Source: Euonymus europaeus | Lineage: Eukaryota; Streptophyta; Magnoliopsida; Celastrales; Celastraceae | Assembly: GCA_963580455.1 (NCBI GenBank) | Contig: OY756958.1 | Coordinates: 10,614,501 to 10,678,500, forward strand | Direction of reading: 5' to 3' | DNA: 64,000 nucleotides | Part shown: piece by piece, positions 25,095 to 39,600 of the stretch | How positions within the stretch are numbered: position 1 is the first letter of the stretch | How the letters are laid out: each line of letters begins with the position of its first letter | Translations under genes and position numbers: made by a program | Notes under the pieces: generated by a model | Told to the model about the DNA's origin: nothing | What the model saw: the letters and a program-made list of their open reading frames with translations, nothing else | Database searches by the model: none

Positions 25095-28000
25095 TTTTAC
25101 GAGTATAAGCTTCCTAGATTATTTCGATTCCAAAACCCCAACTTTCTATGAAAAATGGACAAAAACGTTAAAAGCTCCTCCATAGAGAGAGTTGTGCAAC
25201 TTCGGACTATCTAAGTTGCTCGGTGTACACTTTTTATTGTTCTTCTATGTCAAATTTTACGAGTATAAGCTTCCTAGATTATTTCGATTCCAAAACCCCA
25301 ACTTTCTATGACAAATGGACAAAAACGTTAAAAGCTCCTCCATAGAGAGAGTTGTACAACTTCAGACTATCAAAGTTGCTCGGTGTACACTTTTTATTGT
25401 TCTTCTATGTCAAATTTTACGAGTATATGCTTGTTGGATTATTTTCTTTCCAAAACCCCAACTATCAATAAGAAATGGGCAAAACCGTTAAAAGCTACAC
25501 CATAGTGAGAGTTGAGCAATTCCGGACCACAAAAGTTGCTCGGTGTACACTTTTTATTGTTCTTCTTTGTCAAATTTTACGACTATAAGCTTCCTAGTTT
25601 ATTTCGATGCCAAAACCCCAAATTTCTATGACAAATGTAAAAAACTTTTAAAGCTCCTCCATAGAGTGAGTTGTGCAACTTCGGACTATCAAAGTTGCTC
25701 GGTGTACACTTTTTATTGTTCTTCTATGTCAAATTTTACGAGTATATGATTGCTGGATTATTTTGATTTCGAAACCCCAACTATCAATAAGAAATGGGCA
25801 AAACCGTTAAAAGCTACTCCATAGTGAGAGTTGAGCAATTCCGGACCATAAAAGTTGCTCGGTGTACACTTTTTATTGTTCTTCTATATCAAATTTTACG
25901 AGTATATGCTTGCTGGATTATTTTGATTCCAAAACCCCAACTTTCTATGAGAAATGGGCAAAACCGTTAAAAGCTACTCCATAGTGAGAGTTGAGCAATT
26001 CCGGACCATAAAAGTTGCATGGTGCACACTTTTTATTGTTCTTCTACGTCAAATTTTACGACTATAAGCATCCTAGATTATTTCGATTCCAAAACCTCAA
26101 CTTTCTATGACAAATGGACAAAACCGTTTAAAGCTACTCCATAGAGAGAGTTGAGCAACTTCGGACCATAAAAGTTGCTCGGTGTACACTTTTTATTATT
26201 CTTCTATGTCAAATTTTACGACTATAAGCATCCCAGATTATTTCGATGCCAAAATCCCAACTTTCTATGACAAATAGACAAAAACGTTAAAACCACCTCC
26301 ATAGAGTGAGTTGTGCAACTTCGGACTATCAAAGTTGCTCGGTGTACACTTTTTATTGTTTTTCTATGTCAAATTTTACGAGTATAAGCTTCCTAGATTA
26401 TTTCGATTCCAAAACCCCAACTTTCAATGACAAATGGACAAAAATGTTAAAAGCTCGTCCATAGAGAGAGTTGTGCAACTTCAGACTATCAAAGTTGCTC
26501 GCTGTACAATTTTTGTTGTTTTTCTATGTCAAATTTTACGAGTATAAGCTTCCTAGATTATTTCGATGCCGAAACACCAACTATCAATGATAAATCGACA
26601 AAACCGTTAAAACTACTCCATAGAGAGAGTTGAGCAACTTCAGACCATAAAAGTTGCTCGGTGTACACTTTTTATTATTCTTCTATGTCAAATTTTACGA
26701 CTATAAGCATCCCAGATTATTTCGATGCCAAAACCCCAACTTTCTATGACAAATGGACAAAACCGTTTAAAGCTCCTCCATAGAGTGAGTTGTGCAACTT
26801 CGGATTATCAAAGTTGCTCGGTGTACACTTTTTATTGTTCTTCTATGTCAAATTTTACGAGTATAAGCTTCCTATATTATTTCGATTCCAAAACCCCAAC
26901 TTTCTATGAAAAATGGACAAAAACGTTAAAAGCTCATCCATAGAGAGAGTTGTGCAACTTCGGACTATCTAAGTTGCTCGGTGTACACTTTTTATTGTTC
27001 TTCTATGTCAAATTTTACGAGTATAAGCTTCCTAGATTATTTCGATTCCAAAACCCCAACTTTCTATGACAAATGGACAAAAACGTTAAAAGCTCCTCCA
27101 TAGAGAGAGTTGTACAACTTCAGACTATCAAAGTTGCTCGGTGTACACTTTTTATTGTTCTTCTATGTCAAATTTTACGAGTATATGCTTGTTGGATTAT
27201 TTTCTTTCCAAAACCCCAACTATCAATAAGAAATGGGCAAAACCGTTAAAAGCTACACCATAGTGAGAGTTGAGCAATTCCGGACCACAAAAGTTGCTCG
27301 GTGTACACTTTTTATAGTTCTTCTTTGTCAAATTTTACGACTATAAGCTTCCTAGTTTATTTCGATGCCAAAACCCCAAATTTCTATGACAAATGTAAAA
27401 AACCTTTTAAAGCTCCTCCATAGAGTGAGTTGTGCAACTTCGGACTATCGAAGTTTCTCGGTGTACACTTTTTATTGTTCTTCTATGTCAAATTTTACGA
27501 GTATATGCTTGCTGGATTATTTTGATTCCGAAACCCCAACTATCAATAAGAAATGGGCAAAACCGTTAAAAGCTACTCCATAGTGAGAGTTGAGCAATTC
27601 CGGACCATAAAAGTTGCTCGGTGTACACTTTTTATTGTTCTTCTATGTCAAATTTTACGAGTATATGCTTGCTGGATTATTTTGATTCCAAAACCCCAAC
27701 TTTCTATGACAAATGGGCAAAACCGTTAAAAGCTACTCCATAGTGAGAGTTGAGCAATTCCGGACCATAAAAGTTGCATGGTGTACACTTTTTATTGTTC
27801 TTCTATGTCAAATTTTACGACTATAAGCATCCTAGATTATTTCGATTCCAAAACCTCAACTTTCTATGACAAATGGACAAAACCGTTTAAAGCTACTCCA
27901 TAGAGAGAGTTGAGCAACTTCGGACCATAAAAGTTGCTCGGTGTACACTTTTTATTATTCTTCTATGTCAAATTTTACGACTATAAGCATCCCAGATTAT

Positions 28001-28435
28001 TTCGATGCCAAAATACCAACTTTCTATGACAAATAGACAAAAACGTTAAAACCTTCTCCATAGAGTGAGTTGTGCAACTTCGGACTATCAAAGTTGCTCG
28101 GTGTACACTTTTTATTGTTTTTCTATGTCAAATTTTACGAGTATAAGCTTCCTAGATTATTTCGATTCCAAAACCCCAACTTTCAATGACAAATGGACAA
28201 AAATGTTAAAAGCTCGTCCATAGAGAGAGTTGTGCAACTTCAGACTATCAAAGTTGCTCGCTGTACAATTTTTGTTGTTTTTCTATGTCAAATTTTACGA
28301 GTATAAGCTTCCTAGATTATTTCGATGCCAAAACACCAACTATCAATGACAAATCGACAAAACCGTTAAAACTACTCCATAGAGAGAGTTGAGCAACTTC
28401 AGACCATAAAAGTTGCTCGGTGTACACTTTTTATT
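24985..28435. repeat. 1,758-bp (11-monomer) satellite tandem duplication
   Basis: Unit 1 is about 24985-26742 and unit 2 about 26743-28435. Shared markers are TATGAAAAATGGACAAAA (25147 and 26905), TTGTTGGATTATTTTCTTTCC (near 25431 and 27189), AAAGTTGCATGGTG (near 26012 and 27771), AAAATGTTAAAAGCTCGTCC (near 26441 and 28200) and CTCGCTGTACAATTTTTGTTG (near 26498 and 28258). The period is two bases short of 11 monomers. Confidence 0.83.
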
Positions 28436-31400
28436 GTTATTCTATGTCAAATTTTACGACTATAAGCATCCTAGATTATTTCAGTTCCAAAACCCCAACT
28501 TTCTACGACAAATGAACAAAACCGTTTAAAGCTCCTCCATAGAGTGAGTTTTGCAACTTCGGATTATCGAAGTTGCTCGGTGTACACTTTTTATTGTTCT
28601 TCTATGTCAAATTTTACGAGTATAAGCTTCCTATATTATTTCGATTTCAAAACCCCAACTTTCTATGACAAATGGACAAAAACGTTAAATGCTCCTCCAT
28701 AGAGAGAGTTGTGCAACTTCGGACTACCAAAGTTGCTCGGTGTACACTTTTTATTGTTCTTCTATGTCAAATTTTACGAGTATAAGCTTCCTAGATTATT
28801 TCGATTCCAAAACCCCAACTTTCTATGACAAATGGACAAAAGCGTTAAAACCTACACCATAGAGTGAGTTGAGCAACTTCGGACTATCAAATTTGCTCGG
28901 TGTACACTTTTTATTGGTATTCTATGTCAAATTTTACGAGTATATGCTTGTTGGATTATTTTGATTCCAAAACCCCAACTATCAATAAGAAATGGGCAAA
29001 ACCGTTAAAAGCTACTCCATAGTGAGAGTTGAGCAATTCCGGACCATAAAAGTTGCTCGGTGTACACTTTTTATTGTTCTTCTTTGTCAAATTTTACGAC
29101 TATAAGCATCCTAGAATATTTCGATGCCAAAACCCCAAATTTCTATGACAAATGGACAAAACCGTTTAAAGCTCCTCCATAGAGTGAGTTGTGCAACTTC
29201 GGACTATCGAACTTGCTGGGTGTACACTTTTTATTGTTCTTCTATGTTAAATTTTACGAGTATATGCTTGCTGGATTATTTTGATTCCAAAACCCCAACT
29301 ATCAGTAAGAAATGGGCAAAACCGTTAAAAGCTAGCCCATAGTGAGAGTTGAGCAATTCCGGACCACAAAAGTTGCTCGGTGTACACTTTTTATTGTTCT
29401 TCTATGTCAAATTTTACGACTATAAGCATCCTAGATTATTTCGATGCCAAAACCCCAACTTTCTATGACAAATGGACAAAAACGTCTAAAGCTCCTCCAT
29501 AGAGTGAGTTGAGCAACTTCGGACTATCAAAGTTGCTCGGTGTACACTTTTTATTGTTCTTCTATGTCAAATTTTACGAGTATATGCTTGCTGGATTATT
29601 TTGATTCCGAAACACCAACTATCAATAAGAAATGGGCAAAACCGTTAAAAGCTACTCCATAGTGAGAGTTGAGCAATTCCGGACCACAAAAGTTGCTCGG
29701 TGTACACTTTTTATTGTTCTTCTATGTCAAATTTTACGACTATAAGCATCCTAGATTATTTCGATTCCAAAACCTCAACTTACTATGACAAATGGACAAA
29801 ACCGTTTAAAGCTACTCCATAGAGAGAGTTCAACAACTTCGGACCATAATAGTTGCTCGTTGTACACTTTTTATTGTTCTTCTATGTCAAATTTTACGAC
29901 TATAAGCATCCTAGATTATTTCGATGCCAAACCCTCAACTTTCTATGACAAATGGACAAAACCGTTTAAAGCTCCTCCATAGAGTGAGTTGTGCAACTTC
30001 GGATTATCAAAGTTGCTCGGTGTACACTTTTTATTGTTCTTCTATGTCAAATTTTACGAGTATAAGCTTCCTAGATTATTTCGATTCCAAAACCCCAACT
30101 TTCTATGACAAATGGACAAAAACGTCTAAAGCTCCTCCATAGAGTGAGTTGAGCAACTTCGGACTATCCAAGTTGCTCGGTGTACACTTTTTATTGTTCT
30201 TCTATGTCAAATTTTACGAGTATACGCTTGCTGGATTATTTTGATTCCGAAACCCCAACTATCAATAAGAAATGGGTAAAACCGTTAAAAGCTACTCCAT
30301 AGTGAGAGTTGAGCAATTCCGGACCACAAAAGTTGCTCGGTGTACACTTTTTATTGTTCTTCTATGTCTAATTTTACGACTATAAGCATCCTAGATTATT
30401 TCGATTCCAAAACCTCAACTTACTATGACAAATAGACAAAACCGTTTAAAGCTACTCCATAGAGAGAGTTGAACAACTTCGGACAATAAAAGTTGGTCGT
30501 TGTACACTTTTTATTGTTCTTCTATGTCAAATTTTACGACTATAAGCATCCTAGATTATTTCGATGCCAAACCCTCAACTTTCTATGACAAATGGACAAA
30601 ACCGTTTAAAGCTCCTCCATAGAGTGAGTTGTGCAACTTCGGATTATCAAAGTTGCTCGGTGTACACTTTTTATTGTTCTTCTATGTCAAATTTTACGAG
30701 TATAAGCTTCCTAGATTATTTCGATTCCAAAACCCCAACTTTCTTTGACAAATGGACAAAAACGTCTAAAGCTCCTCCATAGAGTGAGTTGAGCAACTTC
30801 GGACTATCAAAGTTGCTCGGTGTACACTTTTTATTGTTCTTCTATGTCTAATTTTACGACTATAAGCATCCTAGATTATTTCGATTCCAAAACCTCAACT
30901 TACTATGACAAATAGGCAAAACCGTTAAAAGCTACACCATAGTGAGAGTTGAGCAATTCCGGACCACAAAAGTTGCTCGGTGTACACTTTTTATTGTTCT
31001 TCTTTGTCAAATTTTACGACTATAAGCTTCCTAGTTTATTTCGATGCCAAAACCCCAAATTTCTATGACAAATGTAAAAAAACTTTTAAAGCTCCTCCAT
31101 AGAGTGAGTTGTGCAACTTCGGATTACCGAAGTTGCTCGGTGTACACTTTTTATTGTTCTTCTATGTCAAATTTTACGAGTATATGATTGCTGGATTATT
31201 TTGATTCCGAAACCCCAACTATCAATAAGAAATGGGCAAAACCGTTAAAAGCTACTCCATAGTGAGAGTTGAGCAATTCCGGACCATAACAGTTGTTCGG
31301 TGTACACTTTTTATTGTTCTTCTATGTCAAATTTTACGACTATAAGCATCCTAGATTATTTCGATTCCAAAACCACAACTTTCTATGACAAATGGACAAA

Positions 31401-33639
31401 ACCGTTTAAACCTACTCCATAGAGAAAGTTGAGCAACTTCGGACCATAAAAGTTGCTCGGTGTACACTTTTCATTGTTCTTCTATGTCAAATTTTACGAC
31501 TATAAGCATCCCAGATTATTTCGATGCCAAAACCCCAACTTTCTATGACAAATTGACAAAAACGTTAACACCTCCTCCATAGAGTGAGTTGTGCAACTTC
31601 GGACTATCAAAGTTGCTCGGTGTACACTTTTTATTGTTCTTCTATCTCAAATTTTAAGAGTATAAGCTTCCTAGATTATTTCGATGTGAAAACACCAACT
31701 TTACAAGACAAATGGGCAAAAACATTAAAAGCTCCTCCATAGAGAGAGTTGAGCAACTTCTAATCATCAAAGTCGCTCGGTGTACACTTTTTATTGTTCT
31801 TCTATGTCAAATTTTACGAGGATATGCTTGCTGGATTATTTTGATTCCAAAACCCCAACTATCAATAAGAAATGGGCAAAACCGTTAAAAGCTACTCCAT
31901 AGTGAGAGTTGAGCAATTCCGGACCATAAAAGTTGCTCGGTGTACACTTTTTATTGTTCTTCTATGTCAAATTTTACGGGTATAAGCTTCCTAGATTATT
32001 TCGATTCCAAAAACCCAACTTTCTATGACAAATGGAGAAAACCGTTTAAAGCTCCTCCATAGAGTGAGTTGTGCAACTTCGGACTATCAAAGTTGCTCGG
32101 TGTTCACTTTTTATTGTTCTTCTATATCAAATTTTACGAGTATAAGCTTCCTAGATTATTTCGATTCCAAAATCCCAACTTTCCTTGACAAATGGACAAA
32201 AACGTTAAAAGCTCCTCAATAGAGAGAGTTGTGAAACTTCGGACTATCAAAGTTGCTCGATGCACACTTTTTATTGTTCTTCTATGTCAAATTTTACGAC
32301 TATAAGCATCCTAGATTATTTCGATGCCAAAACCCCAACTTTCTATGACAAATGGACAAAAACGTCTAAAGCTCCTCCATAGAGTGAGTTGAGCAACTTC
32401 GGACTATCAAAGTTGCTCGGTGTTCACTTTTTATTGTTCTTCTATGTCAAATTTTAGGAGTATATGCTTGCTGGATTATTTTGATTCCGAAACCCCAACT
32501 ATCAATAAGAAATGGGCAAAACCGTTAAAAGCTACTCCATAGTGAGAGTTGAGCAATTCCGGACCTCAAAAGTTGCTCGGTGTACACTTTTTATTGTTCT
32601 TCTATGTCAAATTTTACGACTATAAGCATCCTAGATTATTTCGATTCCAAAACCTCAACTTTCTATGACAAATGGACAAAACCGTTTAAACCTACTCCAT
32701 AGAGAGAGTTGAGCAACTTCGGACCATAAAAGTTGCTCGGTGTACACTTCTCATTGTTCTTCTATGTCAAATTTTACGACTATAAGCATCCCAGATTATT
32801 TCGATGCCAAAACCCCAACTTTCTATGACAAATAGACAAAAACGTTAAAACCTCCTCCATAGAGTGAGTTGTGCAACTTCGGACTATCAAAGTTGCTCGG
32901 TGTACACTTTTTATTGTTCTTCTATGTCAAATTTTACGAGTATAAGCTTCCTAGATTATTTCAATTCTAAAACCCCAACTTTCTATGACAAATGGACAAA
33001 AACGTTAAAAGCTCCTCCATAGAGTGAGTTGTGCAACTTCGGACAATCAAAGTTGCTCGGTGTACACTTTTTATTGTTCTTCTATCTCAAATTTTAAGAG
33101 TATAAGCTTCCTAGATTATTTCGATGTGAAAACACCAACTTTACAAGACAAATGGGCAAAAACATTAAAAGCTCCTCCATAGAGAGAGTTGAGCAACTTC
33201 TAATCATCATAGTCGCTCGGTGTACACTTTTTATTGTTCTTCTATGTCAAATTTTACGAGGATATGCTTGCTGGATTATTTTGATTCCAAAACCCCAACT
33301 ATCAATAAGAAATGGGCAAAACCGTTAAAAGGTACTACATAGTGAGAGTTGAGCAATTTCGGACCATAAAAGTTGCTCGCTGTACACTTTTTATTGTTCT
33401 TCTATGTTAAATTTTACGAGTATATGCTTGCTGGATTATTTTGATTCCAAAACCCCAACTATCAATAAGAAATGGGCAAAACCGTTAAAAGCTACTCCAT
33501 AGTGAGAGTTGAGCAATTCCGGATCATAAAAGTTGCTCGGTGTACACTTTTTATTGTTCTTCTATGTCTAATTTTACGACTATAAGCATCCTAGATTATT
33601 TCGATTCCAAAACCTCAACTTACTATGACAAATAGGCAA

Positions 33640-36600
33640 AAACGTTAAAAGCTCCTCCATAGAGAGAGTTGTGCAACTTCGGACTATCTAAGTTGCCCGG
33701 TGTACACTTTTTATTGTTCTTCTATGTCATATTTTACGACTATAAGCATCCTAGATTATTTCGATTCCAAAACCTCAACTTTCTATGACAAATGGACAAA
33801 ACCGTTAAAAGCTACTTCATAGAGAGAGTTGAGCAACTTCAGACCATAAAAGTTGCTCGGTGTACACTTTTTATTGTTCTTCCGTATCAAATTTTACGAC
33901 TATAAGCATCCTAGATTATTTCAATGCCAAAACCCCAAGTTTCAAAGACAAATGGACAAAAACGTTAAAAGCTCCTCCATAGAGAGAGTTGTGCAACTTC
34001 GGATATCAAAGTTGCTCGGTGTACACTTTTTATTGTTCTTCTATGTCAAATTTTACGAGTATAAGCTTCCTAGATTATTTCGATTCCAAAACCCCAACTT
34101 TCTTTGACAAATGGACAAAAACGTTAAAAGCTCCTCCATAGAGAGAGTTGTGCAACTTCGGACTATCAAAGTTGCTCGGTGTACACTTTTTATTGTTCTT
34201 CTATGTCAAATTTTATGAGTATTAGCTTCCTAGTTTATTTCGATGGCAAAACCCCAAATTTCTATGACAAATGGACAAAACCTTTTAAAGCTCCTCCATA
34301 GAGTGAGTTGTGCAACTTCGGACTATCGAACTTGCTCGGTGTACACTTTTTATTCTTCTTCTATGTGAAATTTTACGAGTATATGCTTGCTGGATTATTT
34401 TGATTCCAAAACCCCAACTATCAATAAGAAATGGGCAAAACCGTTAAAAGCTACTCCATAGTGAGAGTTGAGCAATTCCGGACCACAAAAGTTGCTCAGT
34501 GTACTTTTTTTATTGTTCTTCTATGTCAAATTTTACGACTATAAGCATCCTAGATTATTTCGATTCCAAAACCTCAACTTACTATGACAAATGGACAAAA
34601 CCGTTAAAAGCTCCTCCATAGAGAGAGTTGTGCAACTTCGGACTATCTAAGTTGCCCGGTGTACACTTTTTATTGTTCTTCTATGTCAAATTTTACGACT
34701 ATAAGCATCCTAGATTATTTTGATGCCAAAACGCAACTTTCTATGACAAATGGACAAAAACGTCTTAAGCTCCTCCATAGAGTGAGTTGAGCAACTTCGG
34801 ACTATCAAAGTTGCTCGGTGTAAACTTTTTATTGTTCTTCTATGTCAAATTTTAGGAGTATATGCTTGCTGGATTATTTTGATTCCGAAACCCCAATTAT
34901 CAATAAGAAATGGGCAAAACCGTTAAAAGCTACTCCATAGTGAGAGTTGAGCAATTCCGGACCATAAAAGTTGCTCGGTGTACACTTTTTATTGTTCTTC
35001 TATGTCAAATTTTACGACTACAAGCATCCTAGATTATTTCGATTCCAAAACCTCAACTTTCTATGACAAATGGACAAAACCTTTTAAACCTACTCCATAG
35101 AGAGAGTTGAGCAACTTCGGACCATAAAAGTTGCTCGGTGTACACTTTTCATTCTTCTTCTATGTCAAATTTTACGACTAATAAGCATCCCAGATTATTT
35201 CGATGCCAAAACCCCAACTTTCTATGACAAATTGACAAAAACGTTAAAACCTCCTCCATAGAGTGAGTTGTGCAACTTCAGACTATCAAAGTTGCTCGGT
35301 GTACACATTTTATTGTTCTTCTATGTCAAATTTTACGAGTATAAGCTTCCTAGATTTTTTCAATTTCAAAACCCCAACTTTCTATGACAAACGGACAAAA
35401 CCGTTAAAAGCTCCTCCATAGAGTGAGTTGTGCAACTTCGGATTATCAAAGTTGCTCGGTGTACACTTTTTATTGTTCTTCTATGTCGAATTTTACGAGT
35501 ATAAGCTTCCTAGATTATTTCGATTCCAAAACCCCAACTTTCTATGACAAATGGATAAAAACGTTAAAAGCTCCTCCATAGAGAGAGTTGTGCAACTTCG
35601 GACTATCTAAGTTGCCCGGTGTACACTTTTTATTGTTCTTCTATGTCAAATTTTACGACTATAAGCATCCTAGATTATTTCGATTCCAAAACCTCAACTT
35701 TCTATGACAAATGGACAAAACCGTTTAAACCTACTCCATAGAGAGAGTTGAGCAACTTCGGACCATAAAAGTTGCTCGGTGTACACTTTTCATTGTTCTT
35801 CTATGTCAAATTTTACGACTAATAGGCATCCCAGATTATTTCGATGCCAAAACCCCAACTTTCTATGACAAATTGACAAAAACGTTAAAACCTCCTCCAT
35901 AGAGTGAGTTGTGCAACTTCGGACTATCAAAGTTGCTCGGTGTACACTTTTAATTGTTCTACTATGTCAAATTTTACGAGTATAAGCTTCCTAGATTTTT
36001 TCAATTCCAAAACCCCAACTTTCTATGAGAAATAGACAAAACCGTTAAAAGCTCCTCCATAGAGTGAGTTGTGCAACTTCGGATTATCAAAGTTGCTCGG
36101 TGTACACTTTTTATTGTTTTTCTATGTCAAATTTTACGAGTATAAGCTTCCTAGATTATTTCGATTCCAAAACCCCAACTTTCTATGACAAATGGATAAA
36201 AACGTTAAAAGCTCCTCCATAGAGAGAGTTGTGCAACTTCGGACTATCTAAGTTGCCCGGTGTACACTTTTTATTGTTCTTCTATGTCAAATTTTACGAC
36301 TATAAGCATCCTAGATTATTTCGATTCCAAAACCTCAACTTTCTATGACAAATGGACAAAACCGTTTAAACCTACTCCATAGAGAGAGTTGAGCAACTTC
36401 GGACCATAAAAGTTGCTCGGTGTACACTTTTCATTGTTCTTCTATGTCAAATTTTACGACTAATAGGCATCCCAGATTATTTCGATGCCAAAACCCCAAC
36501 TTTCTATGACAAATTGACAAAAACGTTAAAACCTCCTCCATAGAGTGAGTTGTGCAACTTCGGACTATCAAAGTTGCTCGGTGTACACTTTTAATTGTTC

Positions 36601-39600
36601 TACTATGTCAAATTTTACGAGTATAAGCTTCCTAGATTTTTTCAATTCCAAAACCCCAACTTTCTATGAGAAATAGACAAAACCGTTAAAAGCTCCTCCA
36701 TAGAGTGAGTTGTGCAACTTCGGATTATCAAAGTTGCTCGGTGTACACTTTTTATTGTTTTTCTATGTCAAATTTTACGAGTATAAGCTTCCTAGATTAT
36801 TTCGATTCCAAAACCCCAACTTTCTTTGACAAATGGACAAAAACGTTAAAAGCTCCTCCATAGAGAGAGTTGTGCAACTTCGGACTATCTAAGTTGCCCG
36901 GTGTACACTTTTTATTGTTCTTCTATGTCATATTTTACGACTATAAGCATCCTAGATTATTTCGATTCCAAAACCTCAACTTTCTATGACAAATGGACAA
37001 AACCGTTAAAAGCTACTTCATAGAGAGAGTTGAGCAACTTCAGACCATAAAAGTTGCTCGGTGTACACTTTTTATTGTTCTTCCGTGTCAAATTTTACGA
37101 CTATAAGCATCCTAGATTATTTCAATGCCAAAACCCCAAGTTTCAAAGACAAATGGACAAAAACGTTAAAAGCTCCTCCATAGAGAGAGTTGTGCAACTT
37201 CGGATATCAAAGTTGCTCGGTGTACACTTTTTATTGTTCTTCTATGTCAAATTTTACGAGTATAAGCTTCCTAGATTATTTCGATTCCAAAACCCCAACT
37301 TTCTATGACAAATGGACAAAAACGTTAAAAGCTCCTCCATAGAGAGAGTTGTGCAACTTCGGACTATCAAAGTTGCTCGGTGTACACTTTTTATTGTTCT
37401 TCTATGTCAAATTTTATGAGTATTAGCTTCCTAGTTTATTTCGATGCCAAAACCCCAAATTTCTATGACAAATGGACAAAACCTTTTAAAGCTCCTCCAT
37501 AGAGTGAGTTGTGCAACTTCGGACTATCGAACTTGCTCGGTGTACACTTTTTATTGTTCTTCTATGTGAAATTTTACGAGTATATGCTTGCTGGATTATT
37601 TTGATTCCAAAACCCCAACTATCAATAAGAAATGGGCAAAACCGTTAAAAGCTACTGCATAGTGAGAGTTGAGCAATTCCGGACCACAAAAGTTGCTCAG
37701 TGTACTTTTTTTATTGTTCTTCTATGTCAAATTTTACGACTATAAGCATCCTAGATTATTTCGATTCCAAAACCTCAACTTACTATGACAAATGGACAAA
37801 ACCGTTAAAAGCTCCTCCATAGAGAGAGTTGTGCAACTTCGGACTATCTAAGTTGCCCGGTGTACACTTTTTATTGTTCTTCTATGTAAAATTTTACGAC
37901 TATAAGCATCCTAGATTATTTTGATGCCAAAACGCAACTTTCTATGACAAATGGACAAAAACGTCTAAAGCTCCTCCATAGAGTGAGTTGAGCAACTTCG
38001 GACTATCAAAGTTGCTCGGTGTAAACTTTTTATTGTTCTTCTATGTCAAATTTTAGGAGTATATGCTTGCTGGATTATTTTGATTCCGAAACCCCAACTA
38101 TCAATAAGAAATGGGCGAAACCGTTAAAAGCTACTCCATAGTGAGAGTTGAGCAATTCCGGACCATAAAAGTTGCTCGGTGTACACTTTTTATTGTTCTT
38201 CTATGTCAAATTTTACGACTACAAGCATCCTAGATTATTGCGATTCCAAAACCTCAACTTTCTATGACAAATGGACAAAACCTTTTAAACCTACTCCATA
38301 GAGAGAGTTGAGCAACTTCGGACCATAAAAGTTGCTCGGTGTACACTTTTCATTGTTCTTCTATGTCAAATTTTACGACTAATAAGCATCCCAGATTATT
38401 TCGATGCCAAAACCCCAACTTTCTATGACAAATTGACAAAAACGTTAAAACCTCCTCCATAGAGTGAGTTGTGCAACTTCAGACTATCAAAGTTGCTCGG
38501 TGTACACATTTTATTGTTCTTCTATGTCAAATTTTACGAGTATAAGCTTCCTAGATTTTTTCAATTCCAAAACCCCAACTTTCTATGACAAACGGACAAA
38601 ACCGTTAAAAGCTCCTCCATAGAGTGAGTTGTGCAACTTCGGATTATCAAAGTTGCTCGGTGTACACTTTTTATTGTTCTTCTATGTCGAATTTTACGAG
38701 TATAAGCTTCCTAGATTATTTCGATTCCAAAACCCCAACTTTCTATGACAAATGGATAAAAACGTTAAAAGCTCCTCCATAGAGAGAGTTGTGCAACTTC
38801 GGACTATCTAAGTTGCCCGGTGTACACTTTTTATTGTTCTTCTATGTCATATTTTACGACTATAAGCATCCTAGATTATTTCGATTCCAAAACCTCAACT
38901 TTCTATGACAAATGGACAAAACCGTTAAAAGCTACTTCATAGAGAGAGTTGAGCAACTTCGGACCGTAAAAGTTGCTCGGTGTACACTTTTTATTGTTCT
39001 TCCATGTCAAATTTTACGACTATAAGCATCCTAGATTATTTCAATGCCAAAACCCCAAGTTTCAAAGACAAATGGACAAAAACGTTAAAAGCTCCTCCAT
39101 AGAGAGAGTTGTGCAACTTCGGATATAAAAGTTGCTCGGTGTACACTTTTTATTGTTCTTCTATGTCAAATTTTACGAGTATAAGCTTTCTAGATTATTT
39201 CGATTCCAAAACCCCAACTTTCTATGACAAATGGACAAAAACGTTAAAAGCTCTTCCATAGAGAGAGTTGTGCAACTTCGGACTATCAAAGTTGCTCGGT
39301 GTACACTTTTTATTGTTCTTCTATGTCAAATTTTATGAGTATTAGCTTCCTAGTTTATTTCGATGCCAAAACCCCAAATTTCTATGACAAATGGACAAAA
39401 CCTTTTAAAGCACCTCCATAGAGTGAGTTGTGCAACTTCGGACTATCGAACTTGCTCGGTGTACAATTTTTATTGTTCTTCTATGTTAAATTTTACGAGT
39501 ATATGCTTGCTGGATTATTTTGATTCCAAAACCCCAACTATCAATAAGAAATGGGCAAAACCGTTAAAAGCTACTCCATAGTGAGAGTTGAGCAATTCTA

